The notes: generated from the letters alone by a model not told the origin. 58,711 bases of DNA from Roseburia sp. 1XD42-34 (GCF_009917385.1 NZ_QWLJ01000030.1:1-58711), one strand, 5' to 3'; positions 35,171 through 44,006 are shown, counted from the first letter of the stretch. Numbers and translations are program-made.

Positions 35171-35605
35171 ATGAAAATAAGAAAATATCATCCAGATGAA
35201 TTAGATAGGTTAGTAGAGATCTGGTATGAAGGTTCACTATATGCACATGGCTTTATCATGCAAAGCTATTGGGATTCGCAACGAAAAGCGATGAAAGAAA
35301 CGTACTTACCAATGGCAGAAACGCGTGTCCTCCATGCAGAGGGGGGAATTGTGGGCTTTATTTCTATGGTCGATAATTACTTAGCTGCGTTATTCGTCCA
35401 TGTAAAGTATCAGGACAAAGGATACGGAAAAAAACTTTTACAATTTGTAAAAGAGCAACGGAAGCAAATTCAATTGAAAGTGTATCAGAAAAACGAGCAG
35501 GCAATTCGTTTTTATCGTAAAAATGGCTTTCAGATCCAAGCCGAACAATTAGATGAACCGACAGGAGAAAAAGAATATGTGATGGAGTGGAATAGCGGTA
35601 ATTAG
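35171..35605 (+). CDS. GNAT-family N-acetyltransferase
   Basis: A 144-residue acetyltransferase. The core shows motif A as YLAALFVHVKYQDKGYGKKL followed by LLQFVKEQ (acetyl-CoA pyrophosphate loop Q-x-x-G-x-G near residue 84) and motif B as LKVYQKNEQAIRFYRKNGFQ. The substrate is unknown; similar Bacillaceae proteins act on small amines or protein N-termini. ATG after AGGTGATT. It stands alone and is followed by a family A repeat. Confidence 0.88.
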   Translation: MKIRKYHPDELDRLVEIWYEGSLYAHGFIMQSYWDSQRKAMKETYLPMAETRVLHAEGGIVGFISMVDNYLAALFVHVKYQDKGYGKKLLQFVKEQRKQIQLKVYQKNEQAIRFYRKNGFQIQAEQLDEPTGEKEYVMEWNSGN

Positions 35606-35621
35606 CTAGTAATTAAAATGC

Positions 35622-35812
35622 TGTTTTTATCTTATGTAAGGTGCGTTAAGTTTCCTGCGCAAGGAGTTGGATAGTCTGTATTCCAATAAGTTTAATTCGA
35701 AGATAACAACATTTTAAATACCCTCTCGCTTAAGAAGAGGATCTTAAGTCATATGCTTGGGGTTATAACGACTAGTGAGGTTGAGTGAAAACCTCCTACT
35801 TATAAAAGAATG
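35622..35812 (+). repeat. Family A repeat, copy A8
   Basis: TTTTTATCTTATGTAAGGTGCG, then GGAGTTGGATAGTCTGTA, AACAACATTTTAAATACC, a TTAAGTCATATGCTTGG block and TGAGTGAAAACCTCCTACTT. The outer stem is diverged (GGTGCGTT against AACAACATT). Confidence 0.65.
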
Positions 35813-35832
35813 AAGTAATAATAATAAACCTC

Positions 35833-35867
35833 CCATTACCATATATACTAAGTATATATGGTAATGG
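35833..35867. promoter_or_regulatory. Perfect 35-bp palindrome, PadR-type operator and possible terminator
   Basis: Arms of 17 bases around a central A (core ATATACTAAGTATAT); a T-run follows at 35870-35876, so it could also end upstream transcripts. Its core is repeated at the operon promoter. Confidence 0.8.
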
Positions 35868-35895
35868 TCTTTTTTTGGCTATTTTTCGCAAAAAA

Positions 35896-35925
35896 TTGAT
35901 TTATTATATATACTTAGTATATAAT
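35896..35925 (+). promoter_or_regulatory. Promoter of the ABC-PadR operon with an overlapping PadR-type operator
   Basis: TTGATT (35896-35901), 18 bases, TATAAT (35920-35925). The palindrome TATATATACTTAGTATATA-like block (35907-35923) fills the spacer and touches the -10 box, so binding would block RNA polymerase. It shares the ATATACT-N-AGTATAT core with the palindrome at 35833. Confidence 0.85.
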
Positions 35926-35958
35926 CGTGATAAACAAAAAATGATGGGAGAGCTAGAT

Positions 35959-36678
35959 GTGATTCGAGTCCATAATGTAACTAAAGAGTATATGCAAGGA
36001 CAAGAAAAAATTCAAGTACTAAAAGGAGTAAATTTACAAATTAATGAAGGAGAATTTGTAGCTGTTATGGGTCCTAGCGGGTCTGGGAAAAGTACATTGC
36101 TGCAATTAATAGGAGGACTTGATTTACCGACGAGTGGCGATATACAAATTAATCAACAGTCCTTACAGGAAATGAACGAAAAGAAAAGAACAATTTTTCG
36201 CAGACGACATTTAGGGTTTGTGTTTCAAAATTATCAGCTGCTCCCAACTTTAACAGTGGAAGAAAATATCGCATTTCCTATTCACGCTGATGGAAAAATA
36301 AGGAAACGAAACCAACGATCAATAACTAACTTAATCTCAGAGGTTGGATTAAAAGGTTTTGAGAAAAAGCGGGCTAATCTCCTTAGTGGTGGTCAGCAAC
36401 AGCGTGTAGCTATTGCGAGGGCGCTTGTTAATCACCCCTCTGTATTATTAGCTGACGAGCCAACAGGAAATTTGGATAGAACGATAGCAGAGGATATTCT
36501 ACGCTTATTGTTGACCTTTAATCGTAAACATAACCAGACAATTGTCATGGTTACGCATGATATCTTTGCAGCGGGATTTGCTGATCGGATCATTCTTTTT
36601 AGGGATGGTGTTATTGAGAAGATTATTTCTAGGAAGGATGAAGATTATGCTAAATATATGGCGCATTTCATGGCGTAA
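35959..36678 (+). CDS. ABC transporter ATP-binding protein (LolD/MacB-like)
   Basis: A 239-residue cytosolic ATPase that powers the FtsX-type permease next to it. Walker A is GPSGSGKST (38-46), the Q-loop is in FVFQNYQLLPTLTVEEN, the signature is LLSGGQQQR and Walker B LLADEPTGNLD, with the switch histidine in MVTHD. I start at GTG 35959 since GGGAGAG lies six bases upstream; the longer frame from 35875 would include the promoter. It overlaps the permease gene by 32 bases. Confidence 0.9.
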   Translation: MIRVHNVTKEYMQGQEKIQVLKGVNLQINEGEFVAVMGPSGSGKSTLLQLIGGLDLPTSGDIQINQQSLQEMNEKKRTIFRRRHLGFVFQNYQLLPTLTVEENIAFPIHADGKIRKRNQRSITNLISEVGLKGFEKKRANLLSGGQQQRVAIARALVNHPSVLLADEPTGNLDRTIAEDILRLLLTFNRKHNQTIVMVTHDIFAAGFADRIILFRDGVIEKIISRKDEDYAKYMAHFMA

Positions 36679-39100
36679 TATGACAACCCATAAAAAGCGA
36701 TTTTTCTTTTCCTTAGTAGCAATTATTTTTGGGGTTTCCTTTTTAACAGCAATGTTAATCGCTGATCGAACGACCAGTGACGTCTTTCGATATTATGAAA
36801 ACATGTATGTAGCCAATGCCGATTATTGGATTTTAAGTGATGAACATACTTATTCTGAAGCTGAAGTATCTAGTGTTATAAACAACCCTGAAGTTACGAA
36901 CTCCTTACTAGCACTGGATAAGCAAGGTTTCTTTGAACTTAATGAAAAACGTACCTTGCAGGAAAGATCTGTTCGTATTACTGGCGTAAGTGATCAAGCT
37001 AGTTCGTTACTTAAACTTCCTGTTATTGAGGGAAGCTTGGATAATCAGGGATTTGTTATTCCAAAAGCGGTAGCAGAGTTGTTGGACAAAAAGGTTGGCG
37101 ACACTATTGCTATTGAAGGATTAGGAACAGCAAAAGTATCAGCAATTGTAGAATACACCCAATTACTTGCAAGTCCTGACAATTGGGAAGATGCTAATTC
37201 AACAAGCTTTCGCATTATGGCTCCGTTGGATATGTTAAGAAAATGGACAGGAATGGATAACGATATTTCTTATATGCGATTTCAAACAAAAGGGGATGGA
37301 GAAGAACTTTTTCAATCCGTGCAACAAGTGCTTAAAGATACAAATATGTATATTCAGCCAGTAGTTGCAGATGATTTACAAAGTAACGATATTGAAGGGC
37401 TGTATGCATTTTTTTATGTAGTAGCTGTTTTATCTATCTGTATTAGCGGGTTTATCGTGTTTAATATGATTTACACAAGCGTTATGGAAAGAAGAAAAGA
37501 GTTTGCCGTGATGAAAAGCCTCGGTTATTTACAAAGGTCTGTATTTAGGCTGGTACTTGTTGAAATGACCTTACTAGCTTCAGTAGGAACGCTAATTGGA
37601 GTGCCTTTGGGTGTATGGCTTGGAGATATATTTATGGCGACGCTACTAAGTGTGTTTAAATTTGATATGGTTTACACACTGCAATGGGAACTGCCAATTA
37701 TTATAGCTAGTTTGATTGGGCTCATATTTCCTGTTATTTTTTCAATATTTCCGAGTTTTGTTGCGGGAAAAACACCTGTTTTATTGGCTATAAAGGAAGC
37801 AAACACTAATCAACCTACATCGCATCGTTTTTTAATCAGGAATATCTTAGGTTTGGGATTGCTAGGTTTTCTTTTTGTAGATAGTGCCCTTTCATATATT
37901 GCCATTTTAATAGCCTCGGTTCTACTATTTCCTTGCTTTGTCAGGGGATTAAAATGGGTTTTAAAACCTGTATTAGAGCTCTTGTTTTATTTTCCTGGTA
38001 GGGTTGCTGTCAAAAACCTAGATCAACAGTTAAATAGAAATGCAAATACAGCTGCTATTCTTGCTGTAGGTATCGCTATTATCCTATTGCTAGGTGCTGC
38101 GATTGAATCAGCTCCTAAGTCGATTGGAAAAGAAATTAGGGAGACATATGGGGGAGATATTCGCGTCACGTCTGAATCCCCTTGGACACAAGAAGATATA
38201 GCAAAGATTCAGTCCTACGAATCTGTGACAAATGTTGAACCTTTAGCTGAGGCAAAACCGATTACTTGGAAAACGACGCAAGGAGAAGATAGGCAATTCT
38301 CTGTTTTTTCGGTTAACCGCAATGGTCCCTCTTTACTCAAGGCTGAAAAAAGTGTCTATACGAAATTAGCAAATCAGCCATCGGTTATTCTTGGAAGTAG
38401 GGCCTTTGATGAATGGGGAGGTCATATAGGGCAAACGATAGAGATGAATACTCCTTCTGGAAAACAAAGGTATGAAGTGATCGATGTAGTAAATACCTCG
38501 CATTATTCAGGGTATGTTGCATTTATGGATAACCGTCATTTTCAGACAGAATTTGGCTGGTCTAGCGCGTTTGATATTTTGCTTACGGTTAATAAGCAAA
38601 CTGAACAGGTACGTACAGAATTGTGGAATGATTTAGGAGACCATTTGGCAAAAGTGCAAACCCTAGAGGAAGAAATTGAATCGACAACTTCTGCTGTCAA
38701 AGGGATGAACGACCTTATTTTAATTATGTTGCTGCTGATTATCCTTTTAGCTAGCGTTGGTACTGCTAATACGTTATTAATGAATACATTAGAGAGAAAA
38801 TCAGAAATTAGTACGATGCGGGCTATTGGCTTTACAAAGCAACAGGTACGTAAAATGGTACTTTTGGAAGGGTTGCTAATAGGGCTAGCTGGAGTATTTG
38901 GTGGGATTATAATCGGTGCGCTCCTCATATATGTAACTAGTGAATGGACGTTTATGGAAGGTTTTATATCTTTTCAATTGCCGTTTGTTAACGTTATACT
39001 AGCTATGATTGCTGGTGTTACCTTAAGTCTTTGTGCAGCTTGGGTTTCCAGTAGAAACGTTACGAGTCAAAACGTTGCATCATCACTTAAAGAAGGTTGA
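36647..39100 (+). CDS. FtsX-like ABC transporter permease (two FtsX domains)
   Basis: An 817-residue membrane protein. The ATG at 36647 follows AGGAAGGA and gives the usual start MLNIWRISWRNMTTHKKRFF. One span near the N-terminus is followed by an extracytoplasmic domain (about 45-270), an FtsX domain with three spans (FNMIYTSVMERRKEFAVMKS, the coupling helix), a middle span pair, a second outer domain (about 490-650) and a second FtsX domain (NTLERKSEISTMRAIGFTKQ). This layout belongs to MacB/LolE- and BceB-like exporters of lipids, peptides or antibiotics. It is co-transcribed with the ATPase and PadR regulator; the substrate is unknown. Confidence 0.9.
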   Translation: MLNIWRISWRNMTTHKKRFFFSLVAIIFGVSFLTAMLIADRTTSDVFRYYENMYVANADYWILSDEHTYSEAEVSSVINNPEVTNSLLALDKQGFFELNEKRTLQERSVRITGVSDQASSLLKLPVIEGSLDNQGFVIPKAVAELLDKKVGDTIAIEGLGTAKVSAIVEYTQLLASPDNWEDANSTSFRIMAPLDMLRKWTGMDNDISYMRFQTKGDGEELFQSVQQVLKDTNMYIQPVVADDLQSNDIEGLYAFFYVVAVLSICISGFIVFNMIYTSVMERRKEFAVMKSLGYLQRSVFRLVLVEMTLLASVGTLIGVPLGVWLGDIFMATLLSVFKFDMVYTLQWELPIIIASLIGLIFPVIFSIFPSFVAGKTPVLLAIKEANTNQPTSHRFLIRNILGLGLLGFLFVDSALSYIAILIASVLLFPCFVRGLKWVLKPVLELLFYFPGRVAVKNLDQQLNRNANTAAILAVGIAIILLLGAAIESAPKSIGKEIRETYGGDIRVTSESPWTQEDIAKIQSYESVTNVEPLAEAKPITWKTTQGEDRQFSVFSVNRNGPSLLKAEKSVYTKLANQPSVILGSRAFDEWGGHIGQTIEMNTPSGKQRYEVIDVVNTSHYSGYVAFMDNRHFQTEFGWSSAFDILLTVNKQTEQVRTELWNDLGDHLAKVQTLEEEIESTTSAVKGMNDLILIMLLLIILLASVGTANTLLMNTLERKSEISTMRAIGFTKQQVRKMVLLEGLLIGLAGVFGGIIIGALLIYVTSEWTFMEGFISFQLPFVNVILAMIAGVTLSLCAAWVSSRNVTSQNVASSLKEG

Positions 39101-39105
39101 TTAAC

Positions 39106-39609
39106 ATGTCAGTAAAATATGGGATTTTAACACTATTATCGGTTAAACAATGTCATGGTTATGAATTAAAAATAGAACTGGATTCTCTGCTTGGACTTAA
39201 GGGGAAAATCAATCCTGGTCAAATATATACCACGCTTGATCGTCTAATCCGGGATGGGTTTGTTACTTCACCAGGAATGGATGGGGAGGACAGAAGGTTA
39301 TATGATATCCACATAAAAGGGAAAGAGGAATTGAATAAATGGCTAATAGAACCAGTAGCCTATAGCAACACCAAAGAAGATTTTTTCTTTAAATGGAGCT
39401 GTGCCAGAAAAACGAATTCGGAACTGGAAAAATTGATGTTGACACAACAAAAAGAATTAATCGTTAAGGAAGTTATGGAGTTAACAAAATTAAAAACTGA
39501 ATTAATACTTGAAGGGGATGAGCGTCGATATTTATTAGTTACTGGGACGTTATTACATTTAGAGGCGGATTTGACTTGGATTAACCAAGTGGAAAATCGA
39601 GTAGGCTAA
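39106..39609 (+). CDS. PadR-family transcriptional regulator
   Basis: A 167-residue PadR repressor. The winged helix reads KYGILTLLSVKQCHGYELKI, IYTTLDRLIRDGFVTSPGMD and RRLYDIHIKGKEEL; a helical dimer domain follows (about 95-165). ATG 39106 is preferred over an upstream in-frame TTG (39097), since AAGAAGG lies about ten bases upstream. It is the third gene of the operon, and the two palindromes with PadR-like symmetry at 35833 and 35907 suggest it represses its own operon until the transported compound is sensed. Confidence 0.9.
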   Translation: MSVKYGILTLLSVKQCHGYELKIELDSLLGLKGKINPGQIYTTLDRLIRDGFVTSPGMDGEDRRLYDIHIKGKEELNKWLIEPVAYSNTKEDFFFKWSCARKTNSELEKLMLTQQKELIVKEVMELTKLKTELILEGDERRYLLVTGTLLHLEADLTWINQVENRVG

Positions 39610-39653
39610 TATTTTAATTTGGAGTTAATCCAAGGAAGAAGGGAGAAGTTATT

Positions 39654-40292
39654 CTGGAAATAGTAGTTGATTATAGCTGGGAATTGTTTATTGCTGCGGA
39701 AATATTATCCCTTGGTTCTTTGATTTTATTTGGTATATTTCGCTATTTTTTGAATCGGCCGAAGCAGGGCGTGCTGTTTATTCTTTTATTCTTGTTTTTA
39801 TTAGCTGCAGAAGCTCTATTAGGTGTGTATGTATATATGCAGACAGGGGAGATTTCGACGTTTCTTATCGTTATTACCATTTTTGTCATCTATGCATGTA
39901 CATTTGGTATTGTTGATTTTTTAAGACTAGATCGTTGGATGCGTAGTAAAATTGGCAAGTTTCGTGGTGTAGAATTGCTTACAGAAAAAGATTACGCCGC
40001 CATAAGAAGAAATAAAGATCCTAAATATGTTGCGAAAAAGTATCGTATTTCTTCACTCATTCACTTCGTTATCTTCCTAATTGTACAAACGATTTTTTGG
40101 TCATTGGGAACAGACAATTGGCAGGAAATGAAATCATATTTGACAGATCTATCATGGGTGGATCAGGGAGATATCAAAAATTCCCCTTATCCAAATGAAA
40201 CCATCTTTTCTATTGGTATGATATGGAGTATTGTTTTTGTGGCTGATTTTATTTATTCTTGGTCGTATACGATTTTCCCTAGTAAGGGATAA
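39654..40292 (+). CDS. Four- to five-span membrane protein next to the PadR operon
   Basis: An integral membrane protein of about 212 residues with spans near 12-30, 38-60, 65-85, 135-155 and 185-205 and a basic cytosolic loop (MRSKIGKFRGVELLTEKDYA). I do not recognise the family. GAAGGGAG is about nine bases before CTG 39654, the best-placed start in frame; the next usable start is TTG 39684, without a ribosome site. A rare CTG start is therefore likely. It lies 44 bases behind padR on the same strand and may be part of that operon. Confidence 0.65.
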   Translation: MEIVVDYSWELFIAAEILSLGSLILFGIFRYFLNRPKQGVLFILLFLFLLAAEALLGVYVYMQTGEISTFLIVITIFVIYACTFGIVDFLRLDRWMRSKIGKFRGVELLTEKDYAAIRRNKDPKYVAKKYRISSLIHFVIFLIVQTIFWSLGTDNWQEMKSYLTDLSWVDQGDIKNSPYPNETIFSIGMIWSIVFVADFIYSWSYTIFPSKG

Positions 40293-40344
40293 TGGTGTTT
40301 TGCTCTATTCGTTTCATTCCAAAATTGGGACAATACGTGGAAAC

Positions 40345-40382
40345 AGTTCAATGAAATGTTTGATTTCATTGAACTCTTTTTT
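40345..40382 (+). terminator. Intrinsic terminator of the ABC-PadR operon
   Basis: The perfect 13-bp stem AGTTCAATGAAAT/ATTTCATTGAACT, loop of 5, then CTTTTTT. A family B repeat begins directly behind. Confidence 0.95.
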
Positions 40383-40697
40383 GCAAGGTAAGAAAGTATA
40401 AAATGAGGTGTTTGGGGATAACGAAATAACCTTAGTTTTAGTGGCATGATTCCTTTATCCCATAAAAAGGTGTTGTAGACTCCCACGGTCTAAGAATGGA
40501 AGATGTGAGCTGAACAAGTCTAAGCGGGGAGGTAACAGCACCTAAATCCCCTATTCGTTCAAAGCCTTTAGGTCATACCCTTGGGCTACTAACCATCAGC
40601 GGGGATGAAGAAACCCTGCTGGTCGAAGGTTCACTTTATCTTTCGTTGCTTCTTTCCATTCGCTACGTTACTAACCGGGCGCTTGCGCATTTGTTCA
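40383..40697 (+). repeat. Family B repeat, copy B5, with nested complete family A element (A9, 40459-40640)
   Basis: B starts GTAAGAAAGTATAAAATGAGG right behind the terminator, has an internal deletion (from CGAAATAACC straight to TTAGTTTTAGTGG), and reaches CATGATTCCTTTAT (ends 40458). A9 follows with CCCATAAAAAGGTGTTGTAG, AACAGCACCTAAATCCCC, CCTTTAGGTCATACCC, CATCAGCGGGGATGAAG and ends TTCACTTTATC. B then resumes TTTCGTTGCTTC...CTACGTTACTAACCGGGCG. Confidence 0.85.
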
Positions 40698-40703
40698 ATA
40701 TAG

Positions 40704-41300
40704 CTATTGATAATGAGGCTCTTCTTCTCTTGCTGCTGCGTCTGCCTTTGTTCGATCCACTGTGCCAAAAGGGTGCTCTGGGGGAGCATAGATGGAATAG
40801 AGCTTAAGTGGTTTGCTGCCAGTATTGGTTACATTATGCCATGTGCCAGCAGGAACCATAATAGCATCGTTGGCAGATACTTTTTTCTGAAAATAAAGGT
40901 TGTTTCTCCTGTTTCCCATTTGTGCTAAACCTTGCCCGTCTTCAATACGTAAGAACTGATCGGTATCTGGATGTACCTCGAGCCCAATATCATCACCAAC
41001 AGGAATACTCATTAACGTCACTTGGAGATGGTTACCGGTCCATATAGCAGTACGAAATGTATTATTTTGCGTGGTAGCTTTTTCAATATTTACAACATAT
41101 GGATGTCCTCCATAATCTGTAACACGAGTGGCTTCCGGTAGACCTTGATCTGGATACGCTAAAAAATAGGGTGAGGCTTGGTAACCCATAGGGTTAGCTT
41201 CCTGCAAGTACATTGGCTGATAGCTCCCGCGATAGAGCGGTGCATTGTAATAGCCAGGATAGGTGGGGTACAAGTATGGATAATTATACACGTTATTCAT
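40704..41300 (-). CDS. Cupin-domain protein with Tyr/Pro-rich N-terminus
   Basis: A 198-residue protein. The first 60 residues are Tyr-, Pro- and Gly-rich (NYPYLYPTYPGYYNAPLYRG), then a cupin barrel (about 65-180) with the metal motif seen as LEVHPDTDQFLRIEDGQG and VPAGTWHNVTNTGSKPLKLY. Such proteins occur in Bacillaceae, in some cases on spores, but the function is open. The ATG at 41300 directly abuts GGGAAGGA; GTG at 41291 would sit at a more normal distance, so the true start may be three codons later. Stands alone. Confidence 0.82.
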   Translation of the reverse strand: MNNVYNYPYLYPTYPGYYNAPLYRGSYQPMYLQEANPMGYQASPYFLAYPDQGLPEATRVTDYGGHPYVVNIEKATTQNNTFRTAIWTGNHLQVTLMSIPVGDDIGLEVHPDTDQFLRIEDGQGLAQMGNRRNNLYFQKKVSANDAIMVPAGTWHNVTNTGSKPLKLYSIYAPPEHPFGTVDRTKADAAAREEEPHYQ

Positions 41301-41582
41301 TCCTTCCCATAATCGTAATCACGCACGATATCTTATGCAAAATAATGGGCAGATGTGTATTTATTTACGTTAAAGTTAGGAAAGATATTTTTAAGTAGAG
41401 ACTCATTTTTTAATGTAGAGCGATCAAACAGATAGGGAAAAGGTATGTATACTTTGAGGCAGGACGTTTTTCCGAAAGGAGCTAAAGTTATATTTAGGTG
41501 AATTTCAAAATAAAGGAATGGTACAAATCGTTTTCACTTTTTCATAACAGTAATATTCGGAATTACTTCTACATGATCTTAC
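41301..41582. other. Intergenic region upstream of the cupin gene
   Basis: No gene is seen. A short plus-strand frame is only the shadow of the cupin gene start. Confidence 0.35.
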
Positions 41583-41853
41583 GGAACAAAGGCGCAAGCA
41601 CCCGTTTAGCAACGTAGTAAATGGAACAAATCAACTAAAAATAAAGGAATCACGTCACTTAAACAGGGGTATGCCGACGTCTGGGCGGTAAGCCCGTTTT
41701 TAATCGGTCTTCCTCTTAAAGACGGATCGATGAGGCCTTATCGTAGGGCGATTCGTGAAGTCGCCTAGTTGCTGGGTGATGGGGCCGGACGTGGCTTATT
41801 CGGTTATTTCTTTATCCCCAAGCACCTCATTTTATACTTTCTTATCTTTTAAA
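41583..41853 (-). repeat. Family B repeat, copy B6, minus strand, with the family A insertion site empty
   Basis: In minus-strand sense it runs GATAAGAAAGTATAAAATGAGG, GCTTGGGGATAAAGAAATAACC, CACGTCCGGCCCCATCACCC, CGCCTAGTTG-type sequence and CGGGCTTACCGCCCAGACGTC to GATTCCTTTATTTTTAGTTG and CTACGTTGCTAAACGGGTGC. It lies right behind the ahpF terminator. The TTTAT carries no A element, so it shows the pre-insertion sequence. Confidence 0.85.
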
Positions 41854-41890
41854 GAAGTCGCCATACTGCCATTTGGCAGCATAACGACTT
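41846..41890 (-). terminator. Probable terminator of ahpCF
   Basis: AAGTCGTTATGCTGCC/GGCAGTATGGCGACTT hairpin (with G-U pairs) about 15 bases past the ahpF stop, followed by CTTTAAAAG. The T-tract is short. Confidence 0.7.
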
Positions 41891-41900
41891 ATCTATATGA

Positions 41901-43430
41901 CTAGTTACGGATCAAGTAATCAAAGGCGCCTAAAGCGGCAGTGGCACCTGATCCCATAGAAATGATAATTTGGTTATAAGCGCTATCGGTGCAGTCTCCT
42001 GCAGCAAATAAGCCTGGGACATTTGTCTGTCCTTGCTTATCTACAAGGATTTCGCCCATGCGATTACGTTCAACTTTACCTTCAAGCCATTCTGTATTAG
42101 GAACAAGACCAATTTGTACGAATACACCTTGGAGCTCAATATATTTCTCTTCTTGGCTATCCCGGTCTATATAGGTAATACCATTTACACTGTCCGTACC
42201 TGTAATTTCCTTCGTTTGTGCATTTTTTATAACGGTTACGTTTGGTAAGCTGTATAACCGTTTTTGTAAAACTTCGTCTGCTTTTAATTCTGGTGCGAAT
42301 TCAAGAACGGTAACATGCTTAACAATTCCTGCTAAATCGATGGCTGCTTCAATTCCGGAGTTACCCCCGCCAATAACAGCAACATCTTTTCCTTCAAATA
42401 ATGGACCATCACAATGAGGGCAGTATGCTACACCGTTATTTTTGAATTCCTGTTCTCCAGGAACACCGATATTTCTCCAACGAGCACCTGTGGAAATGAT
42501 GACACTTTTACTTTTTAGTACCGCACCATTTTCTAATTCAAGTTCGAATAAATCTTTCTTTTCGATGTTCTTTGCACGTTGAGAGTTCATTACATCAATG
42601 TTGTAATCATTGACATGCTCTTCCAAATTAGCTACTAGCTTTGGTCCTTCTGTACGTTTGACACTAATGAAGTTTTCGATACTCAATGTATCTTGAACTT
42701 GACCGCCAAAGCGCTCAGCAACAATACCGGTACGGATTCCTTTCCGCGCAGCATAAATGGCTGCACTTGCACCCGCTGGACCACCGCCAACGACAAGAAC
42801 GTCAAATGGATCCTTTTCGGAAAGCTCAGAGGCGTCTACGCCATGTCCCAGTTTTTCTAGAAGTTCTTCGAGTGTGATTCGTCCACCATTGAAGAATTCT
42901 CCATTTAAATAAACGGCTGGAACTGCCATGATGTTCTTGCTTTCCACTTCGTCTTTGAACGCTGCACCATCAATCATGGTATGTGAAATATTTGGATTAA
43001 GCACGCTCATCATATTTAACGCTTGTACGACATCTGGGCAGTTGTTACAGCTTAGACTAACGTATGTTTCAAAATGATATTCATCAGTTATTCCTTTAAT
43101 TTGATCGATGACCTTCTGATCTAATTTTGGAGTTCTTCCGCTAACCTGTAATAGAGCTAACACTAATGAATTGAATTCATGTCCAAGAGGAAGACCGGCA
43201 AATGCAATGCCCGAATCCTCACCGACACGGTTAACACTAAAGCTTGGGGTTTTTGGTAACGGTGTATGCTTAACAGTTATCCTACTGGACATGCTTGCTA
43301 GCTCATCAGTAAGAGCTAGCATATCCTGTGATATATCATCGTCCCCAGTGCTTACTTTAAGCACAAGGTCGTTTTCTAATAGTTCAAGATATTGCTGTAA
43401 TTGTGACTTAATCTCTGGGTCTAGTACCAT
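41901..43430 (-). CDS. ahpF: Alkyl hydroperoxide reductase flavoprotein subunit F
   Basis: A 509-residue cytosolic FAD enzyme that passes electrons from NADH to AhpC. The N-terminal double thioredoxin fold has the redox pair Cys128/Cys131 (SCNNC); the FAD-binding GGGPAG is at 215-220, the thioredoxin reductase-type pair Cys337/Cys340 (CPHC) and the NADH loop GGGNSGIEAA follow, and GLFAAGDCTD closes the FAD site. Length and order are those of AhpF. It lies 12 bases behind ahpC. Confidence 0.96.
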   Translation of the reverse strand: MVLDPEIKSQLQQYLELLENDLVLKVSTGDDDISQDMLALTDELASMSSRITVKHTPLPKTPSFSVNRVGEDSGIAFAGLPLGHEFNSLVLALLQVSGRTPKLDQKVIDQIKGITDEYHFETYVSLSCNNCPDVVQALNMMSVLNPNISHTMIDGAAFKDEVESKNIMAVPAVYLNGEFFNGGRITLEELLEKLGHGVDASELSEKDPFDVLVVGGGPAGASAAIYAARKGIRTGIVAERFGGQVQDTLSIENFISVKRTEGPKLVANLEEHVNDYNIDVMNSQRAKNIEKKDLFELELENGAVLKSKSVIISTGARWRNIGVPGEQEFKNNGVAYCPHCDGPLFEGKDVAVIGGGNSGIEAAIDLAGIVKHVTVLEFAPELKADEVLQKRLYSLPNVTVIKNAQTKEITGTDSVNGITYIDRDSQEEKYIELQGVFVQIGLVPNTEWLEGKVERNRMGEILVDKQGQTNVPGLFAAGDCTDSAYNQIIISMGSGATAALGAFDYLIRN

Positions 43431-43442
43431 TTAAAGCACTCC

Positions 43443-44006
43443 TTAGATTTTACCAACTAGGTCAAGGCTTGGTTTAAGTGTTTCTTCGCCTTCTTTCCAT
43501 TTTGCAGGGCATACTTCACCTGGGTTGTTACGTACATATTGTGCTGCTTTGATTTTATCAGCAAGCGTGCTTGCATCACGGCCGATACCGTCTGCATTAA
43601 TTTCTACAGTTTGAATAACACCATCTGGATCAATGATGAATGTACCACGATCAGCAAGACCTGATTCTTCGTTTAACACATCGAACATACGAGTTAGTGT
43701 TTGAGATGGATCACCGATCATGCCGTATTCGATTTTATTGATTTTTTCAGAGGCGTCGTGCCAGCCTTTGTGTACGAAGTGTGTGTCTGTAGAGCAAGAA
43801 TACACTTCAGCACCGAGTTTTTTTAGATTTTCGTATTCATTTTGCAAATCTTCTAGTTCTGTTGGGCATACAAATGAGAAGTCTGCTGGGTAAAAGCAGA
43901 GCACAGTCCATTGCCCTTTGAAATTTTCTTCTGTAACGTCGATAAACTCGCCTTGCTTAAAGGCTTTTGCAGAAAATGGTTGTACTTCGGTTCCTATTAA
44001 AGACAT
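43443..44006 (-). CDS. ahpC: Alkyl hydroperoxide reductase subunit C (peroxiredoxin)
   Basis: A 187-residue typical 2-Cys peroxiredoxin that reduces hydrogen peroxide and organic peroxides. The peroxidatic Cys47 is in [12 protein letters not shown], the resolving Cys166 in GEVCPAKW. The ATG follows AGGAGGAAG. First gene of ahpCF, preceded by a PerR box in the promoter region, so peroxide induction is expected. Confidence 0.97.
   Translation of the reverse strand: MSLIGTEVQPFSAKAFKQGEFIDVTEENFKGQWTVLCFYPADFSFVCPTELEDLQNEYENLKKLGAEVYSCSTDTHFVHKGWHDASEKINKIEYGMIGDPSQTLTRMFDVLNEESGLADRGTFIIDPDGVIQTVEINADGIGRDASTLADKIKAAQYVRNNPGEVCPAKWKEGEETLKPSLDLVGKI

Noticed and set aside
39654..40292. Start at TTG 39684
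   Set aside because: No ribosome site at the right distance, whereas CTG 39654 has one; kept as an alternative only.
22350..41853. Family B as T-box, rRNA or tRNA fragments
   Set aside because: No T-box sequence, no cloverleaf and no rRNA signature; repeated copies behave like inserts.
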